From: Bog-473 sp963779735 | GTDB taxonomy: Bacteria > Actinomycetota > Acidimicrobiia > Acidimicrobiales > RAAP-2 | NCBI GenBank assembly: GCA_963779735.1 | Contig: CAVZZJ010000013.1 | Location: forward strand, 1-64,000 | Reading direction: 5' to 3' | DNA length: 64,000 bases | Shown here: one piece after another, positions 51,716 to 59,704 of the stretch | Layout of the letters: each line of letters starts with the position of its first letter | Numbering within the stretch: position 1 is the stretch's first letter | Notes under the pieces: model-generated | The model's input: only the letters and a program-made list of their open reading frames with translations | Database searches by the model: none | What the model was told of the DNA's origin: nothing | Program-made: the position numbers and the translations under genes

Positions 51716-53464
51716 ATGGAGACACGCACGATCGGCTCGTTGAGGGTCAGCGTCGTGGGGCTGGGGTGCAACAACTTCGGCATGCGCCTGGACCAAGAGG
51801 AGAGCGGCGCCGTCGTTCGGGCGGCGCTCGACGCCGGCATCACCTTGTTCGACACCGCCGACGTCTACGGGGGGGCCAAGAGCGAGGCGTACCTCGGCGC
51901 CGCCCTCGGCTCCCGGCGGGACGAGGTGGTGGTGGCCACCAAGTTCGGCGGCCCCTACCAGGGCCACGAGGGTGGGGCGGGCCCGGCCTACGTGCGCCGG
52001 GCCCTCGAGGACTCCCTGCGCCGCCTGGGCACCGACCACGTCGACCTCTACCAGCTGCACACGCCCGACCCCAAGACGCCCATCGCCGACACGCTGGGGG
52101 CGCTGGGCGAACTGGTCGCCGAGGGCAAGGTCCGCGAGCTGGGCTGCTCCAACTTCACCGGGCGGATGCTCGAGGAGGCCGCCGCCGCCGTGGCCGACGG
52201 TGCGCCCCGCTTCGTCAGCGTGCAGAACCAGTACAACCTCTTGCACCGCGAGCCCGAGGACGAGGTCCTGGCCTTCTGCGAGCGCACACAGACCGCCTTC
52301 TTGCCCTACTTCCCCTTGGCCAGCGGTCTCCTCAGCGGCAAGTACCGGGCGGGAAAGAGACCTCCCCGTGGCACCCGACTGTCCTCCCGGTACGAGAGAA
52401 GGAGAGCCCACTTCAGCAGGGGGAGGCTGGCCAAGGTGGCCGCCCTGGACGCCCTGGCCCACCACGAGGGGCACACCGTCTTGGACCTCGCCTTCGGCTG
52501 GCTCCTCTCCCACCCCCCCGTGGCCTCGGTCATCGCCGGGGCGAGCAACGCGACCCAGGTCGCCGCCAACGTGGCCGCGGGCCGATGGAGGCCCGGCCCC
52601 GGGATCCTGGCCGAGGTCGACGCCGTCGCTCCGCGCTCAGCCCGGGCGTGGACGCCGGTACCTGCACCTGCGCCGGTAGGCCCTGACCGGGCCTCCCCGG
52701 GATGTCAGGCGTTCGGCTGGAGCCAGCTGCGATCCAGCTCTGCCACATCGGGACAACCCAGCAAGCTGAGCGTCCTCGTCATCTCGCTCCGAAAGATATC
52801 CAGTAGCCGCTCCACTCCAGGCTCCCCCGCTACGGCCAGGGCGTACAGGTACGGGCGTCCCACCAGCACGGCCCGGGCGCCGATGGCCAACGCCTTGACG
52901 ACGTCGCCGCCACGCCGTACCCCGCCGTCCATGAGCACCTCCAACCGGTCCCCGGCGGCGTCGACGACCTCGGGCAGCACCCGAGCCGTGGCCGGGGCGC
53001 CCTCGAGTTGGCGTCCCCCGTGGTTCGAGACCACGACGGCGTCGGCACCGGCGTCCGCTGCCCGGACGGCGTCGTCCCCCGTGAGCACGCCCTTTACGAC
53101 AAGGGAGCCGGACCAGCGACCGCGCATCCGGGCAATATCGTCCCAGCCGAAGGGCGACGCCAACATGGCGACGGTCGGGAACCCGACCGCGCGACCACCA
53201 GCGGCGAGCGCGCCCGTGCCGGCATCCGTCCGCTGCGTCCGCCTCCGCAGCATCCGCAGGCTCCATCCGGGGCGCGCCACGATCTGCGGCCCGAGGCGCG
53301 CGGCCGAGCGCGCGCCCAACCGGATCGGACCGCCGACTCCATTTCGCACATCGCGGTCACGCAGGCCCAGCGCCGGGGTGTCGATGGTGACGACGAGTCC
53401 CTCGAACCCGGCCGCGGACGCCTGTCCCATGAGGTCATCGGCCGCATCTCGCCCGGCGGCGTAG
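51716..53464 (+). CDS. Aldo/keto reductase with no stop at the expected end
   Basis: Residues 1-305 are a clear AKR: RVSVVGLGCNNFGMRL, the catalytic Asp/Tyr in LFDTADVYGGAKSEAYL, Lys in VVVATKFGGPYQG, His in VDLYQLHTPDPKTPIADTLG, and FAFGWLLSHPPVASVIAGAS-type end. Family homology finishes near 52640 (ILAEVDAVAP). The frame then has no stop until 53464 and reads through the antisense of the convergent FMN oxidase gene for about 760 bp, producing a Ser/Arg-rich tail with no fold. TAG (52677) and TGA (52684) occur in the other frames, so a small indel near the 3' end of the AKR could explain it. Confidence 0.8.
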   Translation: METRTIGSLRVSVVGLGCNNFGMRLDQEESGAVVRAALDAGITLFDTADVYGGAKSEAYLGAALGSRRDEVVVATKFGGPYQGHEGGAGPAYVRRALEDSLRRLGTDHVDLYQLHTPDPKTPIADTLGALGELVAEGKVRELGCSNFTGRMLEEAAAAVADGAPRFVSVQNQYNLLHREPEDEVLAFCERTQTAFLPYFPLASGLLSGKYRAGKRPPRGTRLSSRYERRRAHFSRGRLAKVAALDALAHHEGHTVLDLAFGWLLSHPPVASVIAGASNATQVAANVAAGRWRPGPGILAEVDAVAPRSARAWTPVPAPAPVGPDRASPGCQAFGWSQLRSSSATSGQPSKLSVLVISLRKISSSRSTPGSPATARAYRYGRPTSTARAPMANALTTSPPRRTPPSMSTSNRSPAASTTSGSTRAVAGAPSSWRPPWFETTTASAPASAARTASSPVSTPFTTREPDQRPRIRAISSQPKGDANMATVGNPTARPPAASAPVPASVRCVRLRSIRRLHPGRATICGPRRAAERAPNRIGPPTPFRTSRSRRPSAGVSMVTTSPSNPAADACPMRSSAASRPAA

Positions 53465-53856
53465 AGCTGGAACCACCGGGGTCCGGGCTCGCGGGACAAC
53501 GCCGCCGCGGGCGTGCCGGCGACGGTGCTCAGCACGGACACCGTCCCCGCCTTTCTTGCCGCCCGGGCGGCTCCGAGCGCCCCATCGGGATGCACCATCT
53601 CCACCAGCCCACAAGGAGCCAGCAACACCGGCAGCGACACGGACGCGCCGAGCACCGTGGTGTCGAGCCGGGGGCGGTCCACCTTCGTCCCCATCCGGGG
53701 GCGGAAGGCGATCTCCCGGAAGGCGCGCTCGTTCTCCCCCATGGTGACCTCGTCCTCGGCACCGCCGTCTATGTAGTCGAAGAGCGCCCGTGGTAGGACA
53801 CGCCGCGCCAGGCGCCGGGCATCTGCGACGTTGTGAAGCCGGGTCACGGCGGGCAT
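52705..53856 (-). CDS. FMN-dependent alpha-hydroxy-acid oxidase/dehydrogenase
   Basis: The ~383-residue TIM-barrel flavoenzyme shows ALFDYIDGGAEDEVTMGENE, FRPRMGTKVDRPRLDTTVLG, VTIDTPALGLRDRDVRN, catalytic His in DAVVVSNHGGRQLEG and LEVLMDGGVRRGGDVVKALA then GARAVLVGRPYLYALAVAG. The N-terminal ATG at 53856 is favoured. Such enzymes oxidise lactate, mandelate or glycolate-like acids. The coding region is antisense to the run-on of the AKR gene, so convergent transcription could interfere. It is divergent from the cytidylate-kinase-like gene by 74 bp. Confidence 0.93.
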   Translation of the reverse strand: MPAVTRLHNVADARRLARRVLPRALFDYIDGGAEDEVTMGENERAFREIAFRPRMGTKVDRPRLDTTVLGASVSLPVLLAPCGLVEMVHPDGALGAARAARKAGTVSVLSTVAGTPAAALSREPGPRWFQLYAAGRDAADDLMGQASAAGFEGLVVTIDTPALGLRDRDVRNGVGGPIRLGARSAARLGPQIVARPGWSLRMLRRRTQRTDAGTGALAAGGRAVGFPTVAMLASPFGWDDIARMRGRWSGSLVVKGVLTGDDAVRAADAGADAVVVSNHGGRQLEGAPATARVLPEVVDAAGDRLEVLMDGGVRRGGDVVKALAIGARAVLVGRPYLYALAVAGEPGVERLLDIFRSEMTRTLSLLGCPDVAELDRSWLQPNA

Positions 53857-53930
53857 CGTGTGGGCCACACTACCGATAGGCCAGTCCGGCGCCGTGAGCG
53901 GCCGCTCACATCGTGTGCTGGAATATCGAC

Positions 53931-54575
53931 ATGGCACCCGTCGTGACACTCTCGGCGACGTACGGCGCCTACGGCGACAAGATCGGTCCGGCGACCGCGG
54001 AGCGGCTCGGCCTGCCCTTCTTGGACCGCGCCATTCCGCCTTCCGCCGCCCACGAGCTGGCCCAGTCGACGGACATCTCCGAGAGTCTCGACGAACCTGT
54101 TCCCAGCCGTTGGGAGCGCCTGGCCATGGGGTTCGCCAACGCCGCCATGCCGGTGGGCCCCAGCCACGTGCCCCCGGAGGCGATCCCGACTCCGGAGCGA
54201 TTTCGTCAAGGGAACGAGGAGAGGCTCAAGGAATTGGCCGACACCACGGGAGCGGTCATTCTCGGGAGGGCGGGCATGGTGGTGCTCGGCAACCGGCCCG
54301 ACGTCCTGTGCGTGCGCCTCGACGGTCCGGTCGAGGCGCGGATCGCCCAAGTCATCGCCCGCGGCGCGGACGAGCAGAACGCCCGCAAGGCTCAACGGGA
54401 GGTGGACAGGGCGCGGGATGCGTTTGCCCGAGTCTTCTTCAACGTCCGCCAGGACGATCCCCACCTGTACCACGTCATCCTCGACAGCACGGTCTTGTCG
54501 GTGGAGGCGTGTGTCGACATCATCGTGCGCGCCGCGCTGGACCGCTTCGGCTCGCTGCCTGGCCTCGGGTACTGA
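53931..54575 (+). CDS. Cytidylate kinase-like protein
   Basis: The 214-residue P-loop-fold protein opens VVTLSATYGAYGDKIGPATA then ERLGLPFLDR, where the G-x-x-G-K-like loop reads GAYGDKIG, and contains EERLKELADTTGAVILGRAG, NRPDVLCVRLDGPVEARIAQ and FFNVRQDDPHLYHVILDST. It matches the cytidylate-kinase-like family (CMP-kinase fold with conserved Asp-x-R). Its substrate is not assured. Start ATG 53931 has no good ribosome site. It is followed by a convergent M48 gene. Confidence 0.85.
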   Translation: MAPVVTLSATYGAYGDKIGPATAERLGLPFLDRAIPPSAAHELAQSTDISESLDEPVPSRWERLAMGFANAAMPVGPSHVPPEAIPTPERFRQGNEERLKELADTTGAVILGRAGMVVLGNRPDVLCVRLDGPVEARIAQVIARGADEQNARKAQREVDRARDAFARVFFNVRQDDPHLYHVILDSTVLSVEACVDIIVRAALDRFGSLPGLGY

Positions 54576-54624
54576 GTTCGGTCACCTCGTGACCCGTGTC
54601 GGCGTTCGCGCCCGCCGCTCCCGG

Positions 54625-55644
54625 TTACTCCGGCTCTGCGGATGCATCGGCGTCGTCGGTCGGTTGGTCCGACTGCCACCTCTTCAGCCAGCCTCCCAGC
54701 TGCTTCCCCAGATCCTGGACGTTGCCTGCCGTCCGGTCGAGGAACCTCGAAAAGCGCTCGCCATAGTGCGCAACGGCCGCCGAGAACTCGGCCGACGGGG
54801 GTGGCTCCTGGCCGCGCCTCGGGTAGTCGCCGCTGCGAATGCGGTCGTACTCGCCCGACTGCACCCATTCGGTGAGTTCCTTGACCCGGCGGGCAGCGAA
54901 GGGATGCTGGAGGCTGAGCTCTGCCCAGAACCGCGTGTGGCGTGAGAAGAGGTCGTCCTCTGCGTCGTACTCGGCGGCCTGCTTGAGAAAGGCCTCGAAG
55001 TTCATTCCGGGCACGGCGCCACCGGCCAGGCGCATCAGCACCCGACACGGGGCCAACGGGTCGCCCATGACGAGCGCCGCCGCACGATCCGACGACAGCT
55101 CCGCCGCGCGGGCCCACTCTAAGAGCGCGTAGTACATGCCGCGGACGGGAAGGCCAAGCAGCAACGAGCGCGGGAGGGCGCCTTCCATGAACTGCTTGAG
55201 GAGTAGGAGGGCGGTCGTGTAGTAGACGTGCTCGGAGAGCACGTGTCCGAGCTCATGGCCCAGCACGGTCTGGGTCTCGTTGGGCGTGTAGGAGCCGATC
55301 AATGATGAGTTGACCACGACCATCGGTGTCTTGGCGCCGATCGCCATGGCGTTCCCCATCGGGTTGTTGATCATGAAAAGGTCGGGGATCGCGGCCAGGT
55401 CGAGGATCGAAGTGCACTGGACGTAGCCGCTCCACACCTCGGGGACCTGTTCGCTACCCAGCCGCACCGCATTGCTCATGACCATCTGACGCAAGCGGCG
55501 CTCATGGCCCAGATCGGTGAGCCGTTTGATGACCGTGTCGAGAAGCGGGACGGTGTGCAACGCCGACGTGGCCGCCCGGTCGGCGGGGTGCTCATACGCC
55601 TTGGCGCTCATCTGCTCGTAGCGGTACGCCACTTCAATAGCCAT
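54625..55644 (-). CDS. M48-family zinc metalloprotease
   Basis: The 339-residue protein has the HExxH motif His130-Glu131-x-x-His134 in VLGHELGHVLSEHVYYT, a downstream Glu in WARAAELSSDRAAALVMG, and two weak hydrophobic stretches (YTTALLLLKQFMEG and SLLLGLPVRGMYYALLEW). It fits the peptidase M48 (HtpX/Ste24-like) family, which degrades membrane or misfolded proteins. It is antisense over its first codons to the CapA gene upstream frame but only within the non-coding extension. ATG 55644 is at the start of family homology. Confidence 0.9.
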   Translation of the reverse strand: MAIEVAYRYEQMSAKAYEHPADRAATSALHTVPLLDTVIKRLTDLGHERRLRQMVMSNAVRLGSEQVPEVWSGYVQCTSILDLAAIPDLFMINNPMGNAMAIGAKTPMVVVNSSLIGSYTPNETQTVLGHELGHVLSEHVYYTTALLLLKQFMEGALPRSLLLGLPVRGMYYALLEWARAAELSSDRAAALVMGDPLAPCRVLMRLAGGAVPGMNFEAFLKQAAEYDAEDDLFSRHTRFWAELSLQHPFAARRVKELTEWVQSGEYDRIRSGDYPRRGQEPPPSAEFSAAVAHYGERFSRFLDRTAGNVQDLGKQLGGWLKRWQSDQPTDDADASAEPE

Positions 55645-55770
55645 GGTCGTCTCCTCGTAGGCGTTCTCCTGACACTACGCCGGAAGCGCCGGGCGCCGTA
55701 CGTGCCCTCGAGCGACGCGCGCGAGGCTGGCTGCGCCATCATTGACGCTGTCGACGAGAGGAGGGAGGAG

Positions 55771-57078
55771 ATGGGGTACGGCAGCGGCCTGCTGATCCGA
55801 CCGGATGCCCGGCCCACCGTGCCCGGTGCGATGCCGCCCGTCGACCCGGCTCCCGGCTCGGTTTCGCGACGGGTCCGGCGGAACCGCTCCCTTGCACTCT
55901 TGCTCTTGTTGGCCCTGATCGCCGCCGGCTTCTGGTTGGCGGGGGGCCGAGACCACGGTGCCACCGTCTCCCCCCCGCACCACCCCCATCGCATTCATCC
56001 GGCCCCTTTGGCCGCGAAGGCGAACCCCCGACTCGACTCGGACTGGGAGGGCGACGGGAGGCAGGTCACGCTCGCCTTCGGCGGCGACGTCAACTTCCCC
56101 TCGGGCAGCACCCTGGGTGACCGTCTGGCGGCCGACCCCGCCACCGCCCTCGGCGGCGGGGTGCCGGTGCTCCTCGGCGGCGTCGACCTCAGCATGGTCA
56201 ATCTCGAGACGGCGCTCACCGACGGCAACTGTCCCGACCCGCAACCGAAGTCGTACGTCTTCTATGCGCCGACCAGCGCTCTCACCGCGCTCCGGGCGGC
56301 CGGCGTCGGCCTCGTCACCGAGGCCAACAACCACGGCGAGGACTGCGGCGAACCCGGCCTCCAGATGGCGCTGTCGGCACGAGCGCAGTCGGGCTACACG
56401 GTTCTGGGCATAGGTCAGAACGCCGCCCAGGCGTTCACGCCGTACCAGGCGACCATTGACGGCCAGCACATCGGGATCATCGCCGCCACCCAGGTGATCG
56501 ACGCCGACCTGCAGTCGTCGTGGACGGCCACCTCCGACCAACCCGGACTGGCCTCCGCCTACGACGTGAGCGATCTGGTGTCCGCCGTTGAAGCGGCGCG
56601 CAAGATCGATGACACGGTCATCGTCTTCCTCCACTGGGGCGTCGAGCTCGACGCCTGCCCCGACCCGCTCCAGGAGCCGCTGGCCAACGAGCTCGTGCAG
56701 GCGGGGGCCGACATCGTCATCGGCAGCCACGCCCACGTGCTCCTGGGGGGTGGCTATCTCGGCTCTGCGTACGTGGACTACGGCCTGGGCAACTTCGCCT
56801 TCTACAACACGCCAGCTCCGACGGACCAGAGCGGTTCCCTGGTGATCACCGTGACGGGTCGCCACATTGACGGCGTGACCTGGCGGCCGGCGTTGATCGA
56901 AGACGAGCTGCCCGTGCCCCTGAGCGGAGCGGCGGCGGCGGCGGCCGTCGAGAGCTGGACGGCCGCACGCACCTGTACGGATCTGGCCGCCGCTCCCGGC
57001 GCGTCGCTGGCCACCACGCTCACCGAGACTTCTCCGGCGCCCCCGGCGGTCGCGCAACAGCTCTCGCAGGACGCCTGA
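55771..57078 (+). CDS. CapA-family metallophosphoesterase-like protein
   Basis: The 435-residue protein has a signal-anchor helix (RSLALLLLLALIAAGFWLAG) and a CapA domain: VTLAFGGDVNFPSGSTLGDR, VDLSMVNLETALTDGNC, GLVTEANNHGEDCGEPGLQM, VIVFLHWGVELDACPDPLQE and DIVIGSHAHVLLGGGYLG then AYVDYGLGNFAFY. The metal-ligand Asp, Asn and His residues are in place. CapA proteins help tether or release poly-gamma-glutamate or act on cell-wall polymers. ATG 55771 has GGAGGGAGGAG upstream, so the open frame to 55504 is rejected. Confidence 0.9.
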   Translation: MGYGSGLLIRPDARPTVPGAMPPVDPAPGSVSRRVRRNRSLALLLLLALIAAGFWLAGGRDHGATVSPPHHPHRIHPAPLAAKANPRLDSDWEGDGRQVTLAFGGDVNFPSGSTLGDRLAADPATALGGGVPVLLGGVDLSMVNLETALTDGNCPDPQPKSYVFYAPTSALTALRAAGVGLVTEANNHGEDCGEPGLQMALSARAQSGYTVLGIGQNAAQAFTPYQATIDGQHIGIIAATQVIDADLQSSWTATSDQPGLASAYDVSDLVSAVEAARKIDDTVIVFLHWGVELDACPDPLQEPLANELVQAGADIVIGSHAHVLLGGGYLGSAYVDYGLGNFAFYNTPAPTDQSGSLVITVTGRHIDGVTWRPALIEDELPVPLSGAAAAAAVESWTAARTCTDLAAAPGASLATTLTETSPAPPAVAQQLSQDA

Positions 57079-57153
57079 CGCCCGGTCGCCGTCGGGGGCC
57101 CTTCGTGGACGAACGTTCCGGGCCGGAGGCCCCGTCTGTGGTCCAATGGCCCG

Positions 57154-57483
57154 GTGGCCGAGTACGAGGATCGCTGGATCGAGTGCACCGAGAGCGCCGT
57201 GCTGGTCCGCGGGTACTACTTCCCTTGGGGCACCAAGAGGATTCCCTACGCATCGGTGCGCTCCGTCGACCGTTTCGCCATGAGCACTCTGCGGGGGAAG
57301 GGCCGGATCTGGGGTTCGGGCGATCTCCGGCATTGGGCGAATCTCGATCCTGGGCGGCCCCGAAAATCGGTCGGGTTCTTCGTTGACCTGGGGCGCCACT
57401 TCATCCCCTTCCTGACCCCCGACGACCCGGACGCGTTCGAGCAGGTCCTCCGGCGGCACGTGCACCCCGATCCATCGGGCTGA
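57154..57483 (+). CDS. Small PH-domain-like protein
   Basis: The 109-residue protein is all beta with one C-terminal helix: IECTESAVLVRGYYFPWGTK then RIPYASVRSVDRFAMSTLRG, KGRIWGSGDLRHWANLDPGR and VGFFVDLGRHFIPFLTPDDP then DAFEQVL. This fits bacterial PH-like (bPH) proteins. Partner unknown. GTG 57154 is used; the frame is 76 bp after the CapA gene. It converges with the peroxiredoxin gene. Confidence 0.7.
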   Translation: MAEYEDRWIECTESAVLVRGYYFPWGTKRIPYASVRSVDRFAMSTLRGKGRIWGSGDLRHWANLDPGRPRKSVGFFVDLGRHFIPFLTPDDPDAFEQVLRRHVHPDPSG

Positions 57484-57512
57484 GGTCCATCCGGGATCGT
57501 GGACGACCTCAG
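57480..57512. terminator. Hairpin between convergent genes
   Basis: CTGAGGTC (57480-57487) pairs perfectly with GACCTCAG (57505-57512); an inner GTCCA/TGGAC pairing (57485-57489 and 57500-57504) is an alternative register. It spans the 25-bp gap between the convergent PH-like and peroxiredoxin stop codons and could end both transcripts. Confidence 0.6.
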
Positions 57513-57991
57513 AGTGCGGCGAGGACCTCTTCTGCCGAGCTCTTCGCCAGGCCGGGCCCCGGCTCTACGCCCAGCCACGTCACGATCCCGTCGTCAATGA
57601 TGGCGGCGTAACGCTGGGATCGTGAACCGAGGCCCACACCGCTGCCGTCCATGGTCAGACCCACCGCCGCCGTGAACTCGCCGTTGCCGTCGGAGAGCAT
57701 GGTCACCGAGTCGCCCACGTTCTGGTCTTCACCCCACGCTCCCATGACGAAGGGGTCGTTCACCGATACGCAGACGATCTTGTCGACCCCCTTCGCCGTG
57801 ATCTCCTCGGTCCGCATGGCAAAGCCGGGAAGATGGTGATCCGAGCACGTCGGGGTGAAGGCGCCTGGGACGGCAAAGAGGACGACCCTGCCCTCGCCCA
57901 GAACCTCTCCCGAAGTGGTGGCCTTCGGCACGCCATCGGCAAACGTGAACACCTTGACATCGGGAATCCGGTCACCAACTGCCAACGTCAT
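57509..57991 (-). CDS. Peroxiredoxin (Prx5/redoxin type)
   Basis: The 160-residue protein reads MTLAVGDRIPDVKVFTFADG, RVVLFAVPGAFTPTCSDHHL then PGFAMR with the peroxidatic Cys at about residue 49, then DKIVCVSVNDPFVMGAWGED and GLGSRSQRYAAIIDDGIVTW. It is a thiol peroxidase that reduces H2O2 or organic peroxides. ATG 57991 with GAGGA upstream is chosen. It is divergent or downstream to no redox partner here; the ABC-F gene lies 70 bp away on the same strand. Confidence 0.94.
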   Translation of the reverse strand: MTLAVGDRIPDVKVFTFADGVPKATTSGEVLGEGRVVLFAVPGAFTPTCSDHHLPGFAMRTEEITAKGVDKIVCVSVNDPFVMGAWGEDQNVGDSVTMLSDGNGEFTAAVGLTMDGSGVGLGSRSQRYAAIIDDGIVTWLGVEPGPGLAKSSAEEVLAAL

Positions 57992-58061
57992 GTCGTGTCC
58001 TCTCCGGTGGGTTGCCTCGAGCAAGGTTGCCACACGGCTCCTCACCACCCGTAATCGACCC

Positions 58062-59660
58062 TCAGCGCATCTCGACGTCGTCAAGGTACTCGTCGCGCCA
58101 GTGGCTGAAACGCTCCTCGGGCAGACGCAGGCAGTGTGTCGGCCTCAAGGCCTCGACGAAACCCCTTTCATGGCTGACGGCGATGATCGTCCCTGGCCAC
58201 AAACCGAGCATGGTGCCGACGGCCGTTATGGACGAGGGATCCAAGTTGTTCGTCGGCTCATCGAGGAGAAGGACGTTCGTCTCTCCCGCCGACAACATGG
58301 CCAGCCCCAGCTTGGCCCTTTCGCCGCCCGACAGGGTGGCCGGCATCTGCTCGGCAGCCTTGGAGGGCAGGCCGAACGAGCCCAGCAGGGCGCGGCGCTC
58401 GCGCTCGGTAGCCAGCACCGAGTCGCTGACATTGTCCAAGGTGCTCCGCCCCGGGTCGATCTGCTCGTGCTCCTGGGCGAAGTAGCCGAGCGAGACATTG
58501 GCCCCCAACTCAATCGCCCCGTTGCTCGGCTCCTGGGCTCCGGCCAGACAACGCAGCAAGCTGGACTTCCCCGCGCCGTTGCGGCCGATCACAACGACGT
58601 GGTCGCCGCGGCTGACCTGGAAGCTGATGTCGGAGATCACCTCGTTCCTCCCGTAGCATACGGCCAGCTTGGAGACCGCCAGGGGCGTCACCCCCGAACG
58701 CGGCGGAGTGGGGAGGCGGAATCTGCTCGCCTTCTCCCGCTTGTCGACCTGGGTGCGCTGCCCCTCCATGCGCTCGACCCTCTTGTCCAGGGACTTGGCC
58801 ACCTTGGCGCGCCTGGCGGTCTGACCCCGCATGGAATCAGCCAGGCTGGTGAGCCGGGCGATCTCCCGCTGTTCGAGCGACGACGCCCGCTCACGCTGTG
58901 ACTGATCGGCCTCGTGCTGGGCCTCGAACCGTGAGTAGTTCCCTTTCCATTCGGTCAACCGTTGGTTCGAGATGTGCAGCACCTTGGAGATGGACCGGTC
59001 CAGGAGCTTGAGGTCGTGGCTCACGACGAGGATCGCACCGGTGAAGCGCTCGAGCTCATCGAGCAACCACCGCTTCGCCGTCCGGTCGAGATGATTGGTC
59101 GGCTCGTCGAGGATCATCAGCTCGGGTTCCTGGAAGAGCACCCGCATGAGGTCGACCCGCCGACGCTGGCCCCCCGAGAGGGAATCGATGTCCTCAAGGA
59201 GGAGCTCTTGGCGCAGACCGAGCCCATCGGCCAACCGGGCCATCACCGACTCCGCCTCGTAACCCCCATTGCTCTGGAACTTCTCCTGCAGATCGGCGAA
59301 GAGCTCGATGTTCTCCCCCGACGGGTCCTCGGACATGGCGCCGCGCGCCGCCCCCAACGCGTCGTCGAGCACGTCGAGGCCGCGGGCCGAAAGGATGTGG
59401 GAGAAGCCCGTGGGCTCCAAGCCGAGGCCGCCGTGGACGGGAGCCTGGGGAAGAAAACCAAAGGAGCCCAGTAGACGCACGTTGCCACGGTGGCGGAGTT
59501 GGGGGGTGGGCTCCCCGACCACGACCGAGATGAACGACGACTTGCCCGTGCCGTTGCGGCCGACCAGCCCGACCTTCTCTCCCGCCCCCACGACGAACGA
59601 CGCGTCGGACACCAGCGTCCGATCGCCAATTTCGATGGTCAGTGAAGAGCCGACGATCAC
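58062..59660 (-). CDS. ABC-F family ATP-binding protein
   Basis: The 532-residue protein has two ABC modules without membrane domains. Module 1: Walker A GLVGRNGTGKSS, signature LSGGQRRRVDLMRVLF, Walker B LMILDEPTNHLD. A basic interdomain linker follows (ASSLEQREIARLTSLADSMR then GQTARRAKVAKSLDK). Module 2: VVIGRNGAGKSSLLRC, LSGGERAKLGLAMLSAGET then NVLLLDEPTNNLD. ABC-F proteins act on ribosomes as translation factors or antibiotic-resistance factors. Which subgroup is unclear. It is 70 bp upstream of the peroxiredoxin on the same strand. Confidence 0.92.
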   Translation of the reverse strand: MIVGSSLTIEIGDRTLVSDASFVVGAGEKVGLVGRNGTGKSSFISVVVGEPTPQLRHRGNVRLLGSFGFLPQAPVHGGLGLEPTGFSHILSARGLDVLDDALGAARGAMSEDPSGENIELFADLQEKFQSNGGYEAESVMARLADGLGLRQELLLEDIDSLSGGQRRRVDLMRVLFQEPELMILDEPTNHLDRTAKRWLLDELERFTGAILVVSHDLKLLDRSISKVLHISNQRLTEWKGNYSRFEAQHEADQSQRERASSLEQREIARLTSLADSMRGQTARRAKVAKSLDKRVERMEGQRTQVDKREKASRFRLPTPPRSGVTPLAVSKLAVCYGRNEVISDISFQVSRGDHVVVIGRNGAGKSSLLRCLAGAQEPSNGAIELGANVSLGYFAQEHEQIDPGRSTLDNVSDSVLATERERRALLGSFGLPSKAAEQMPATLSGGERAKLGLAMLSAGETNVLLLDEPTNNLDPSSITAVGTMLGLWPGTIIAVSHERGFVEALRPTHCLRLPEERFSHWRDEYLDDVEMR

Positions 59661-59704
59661 ACCACAGTGTACGGGCGCGCACAGGCTCTCGATACACTCC
59701 GCGG

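Noticed and set aside
55675..57465. 596-codon minus-strand frame opposite CapA
   Set aside because: The plus strand has a CapA domain and signal anchor; the antisense frame is an Arg/Gly/Val-rich shadow.
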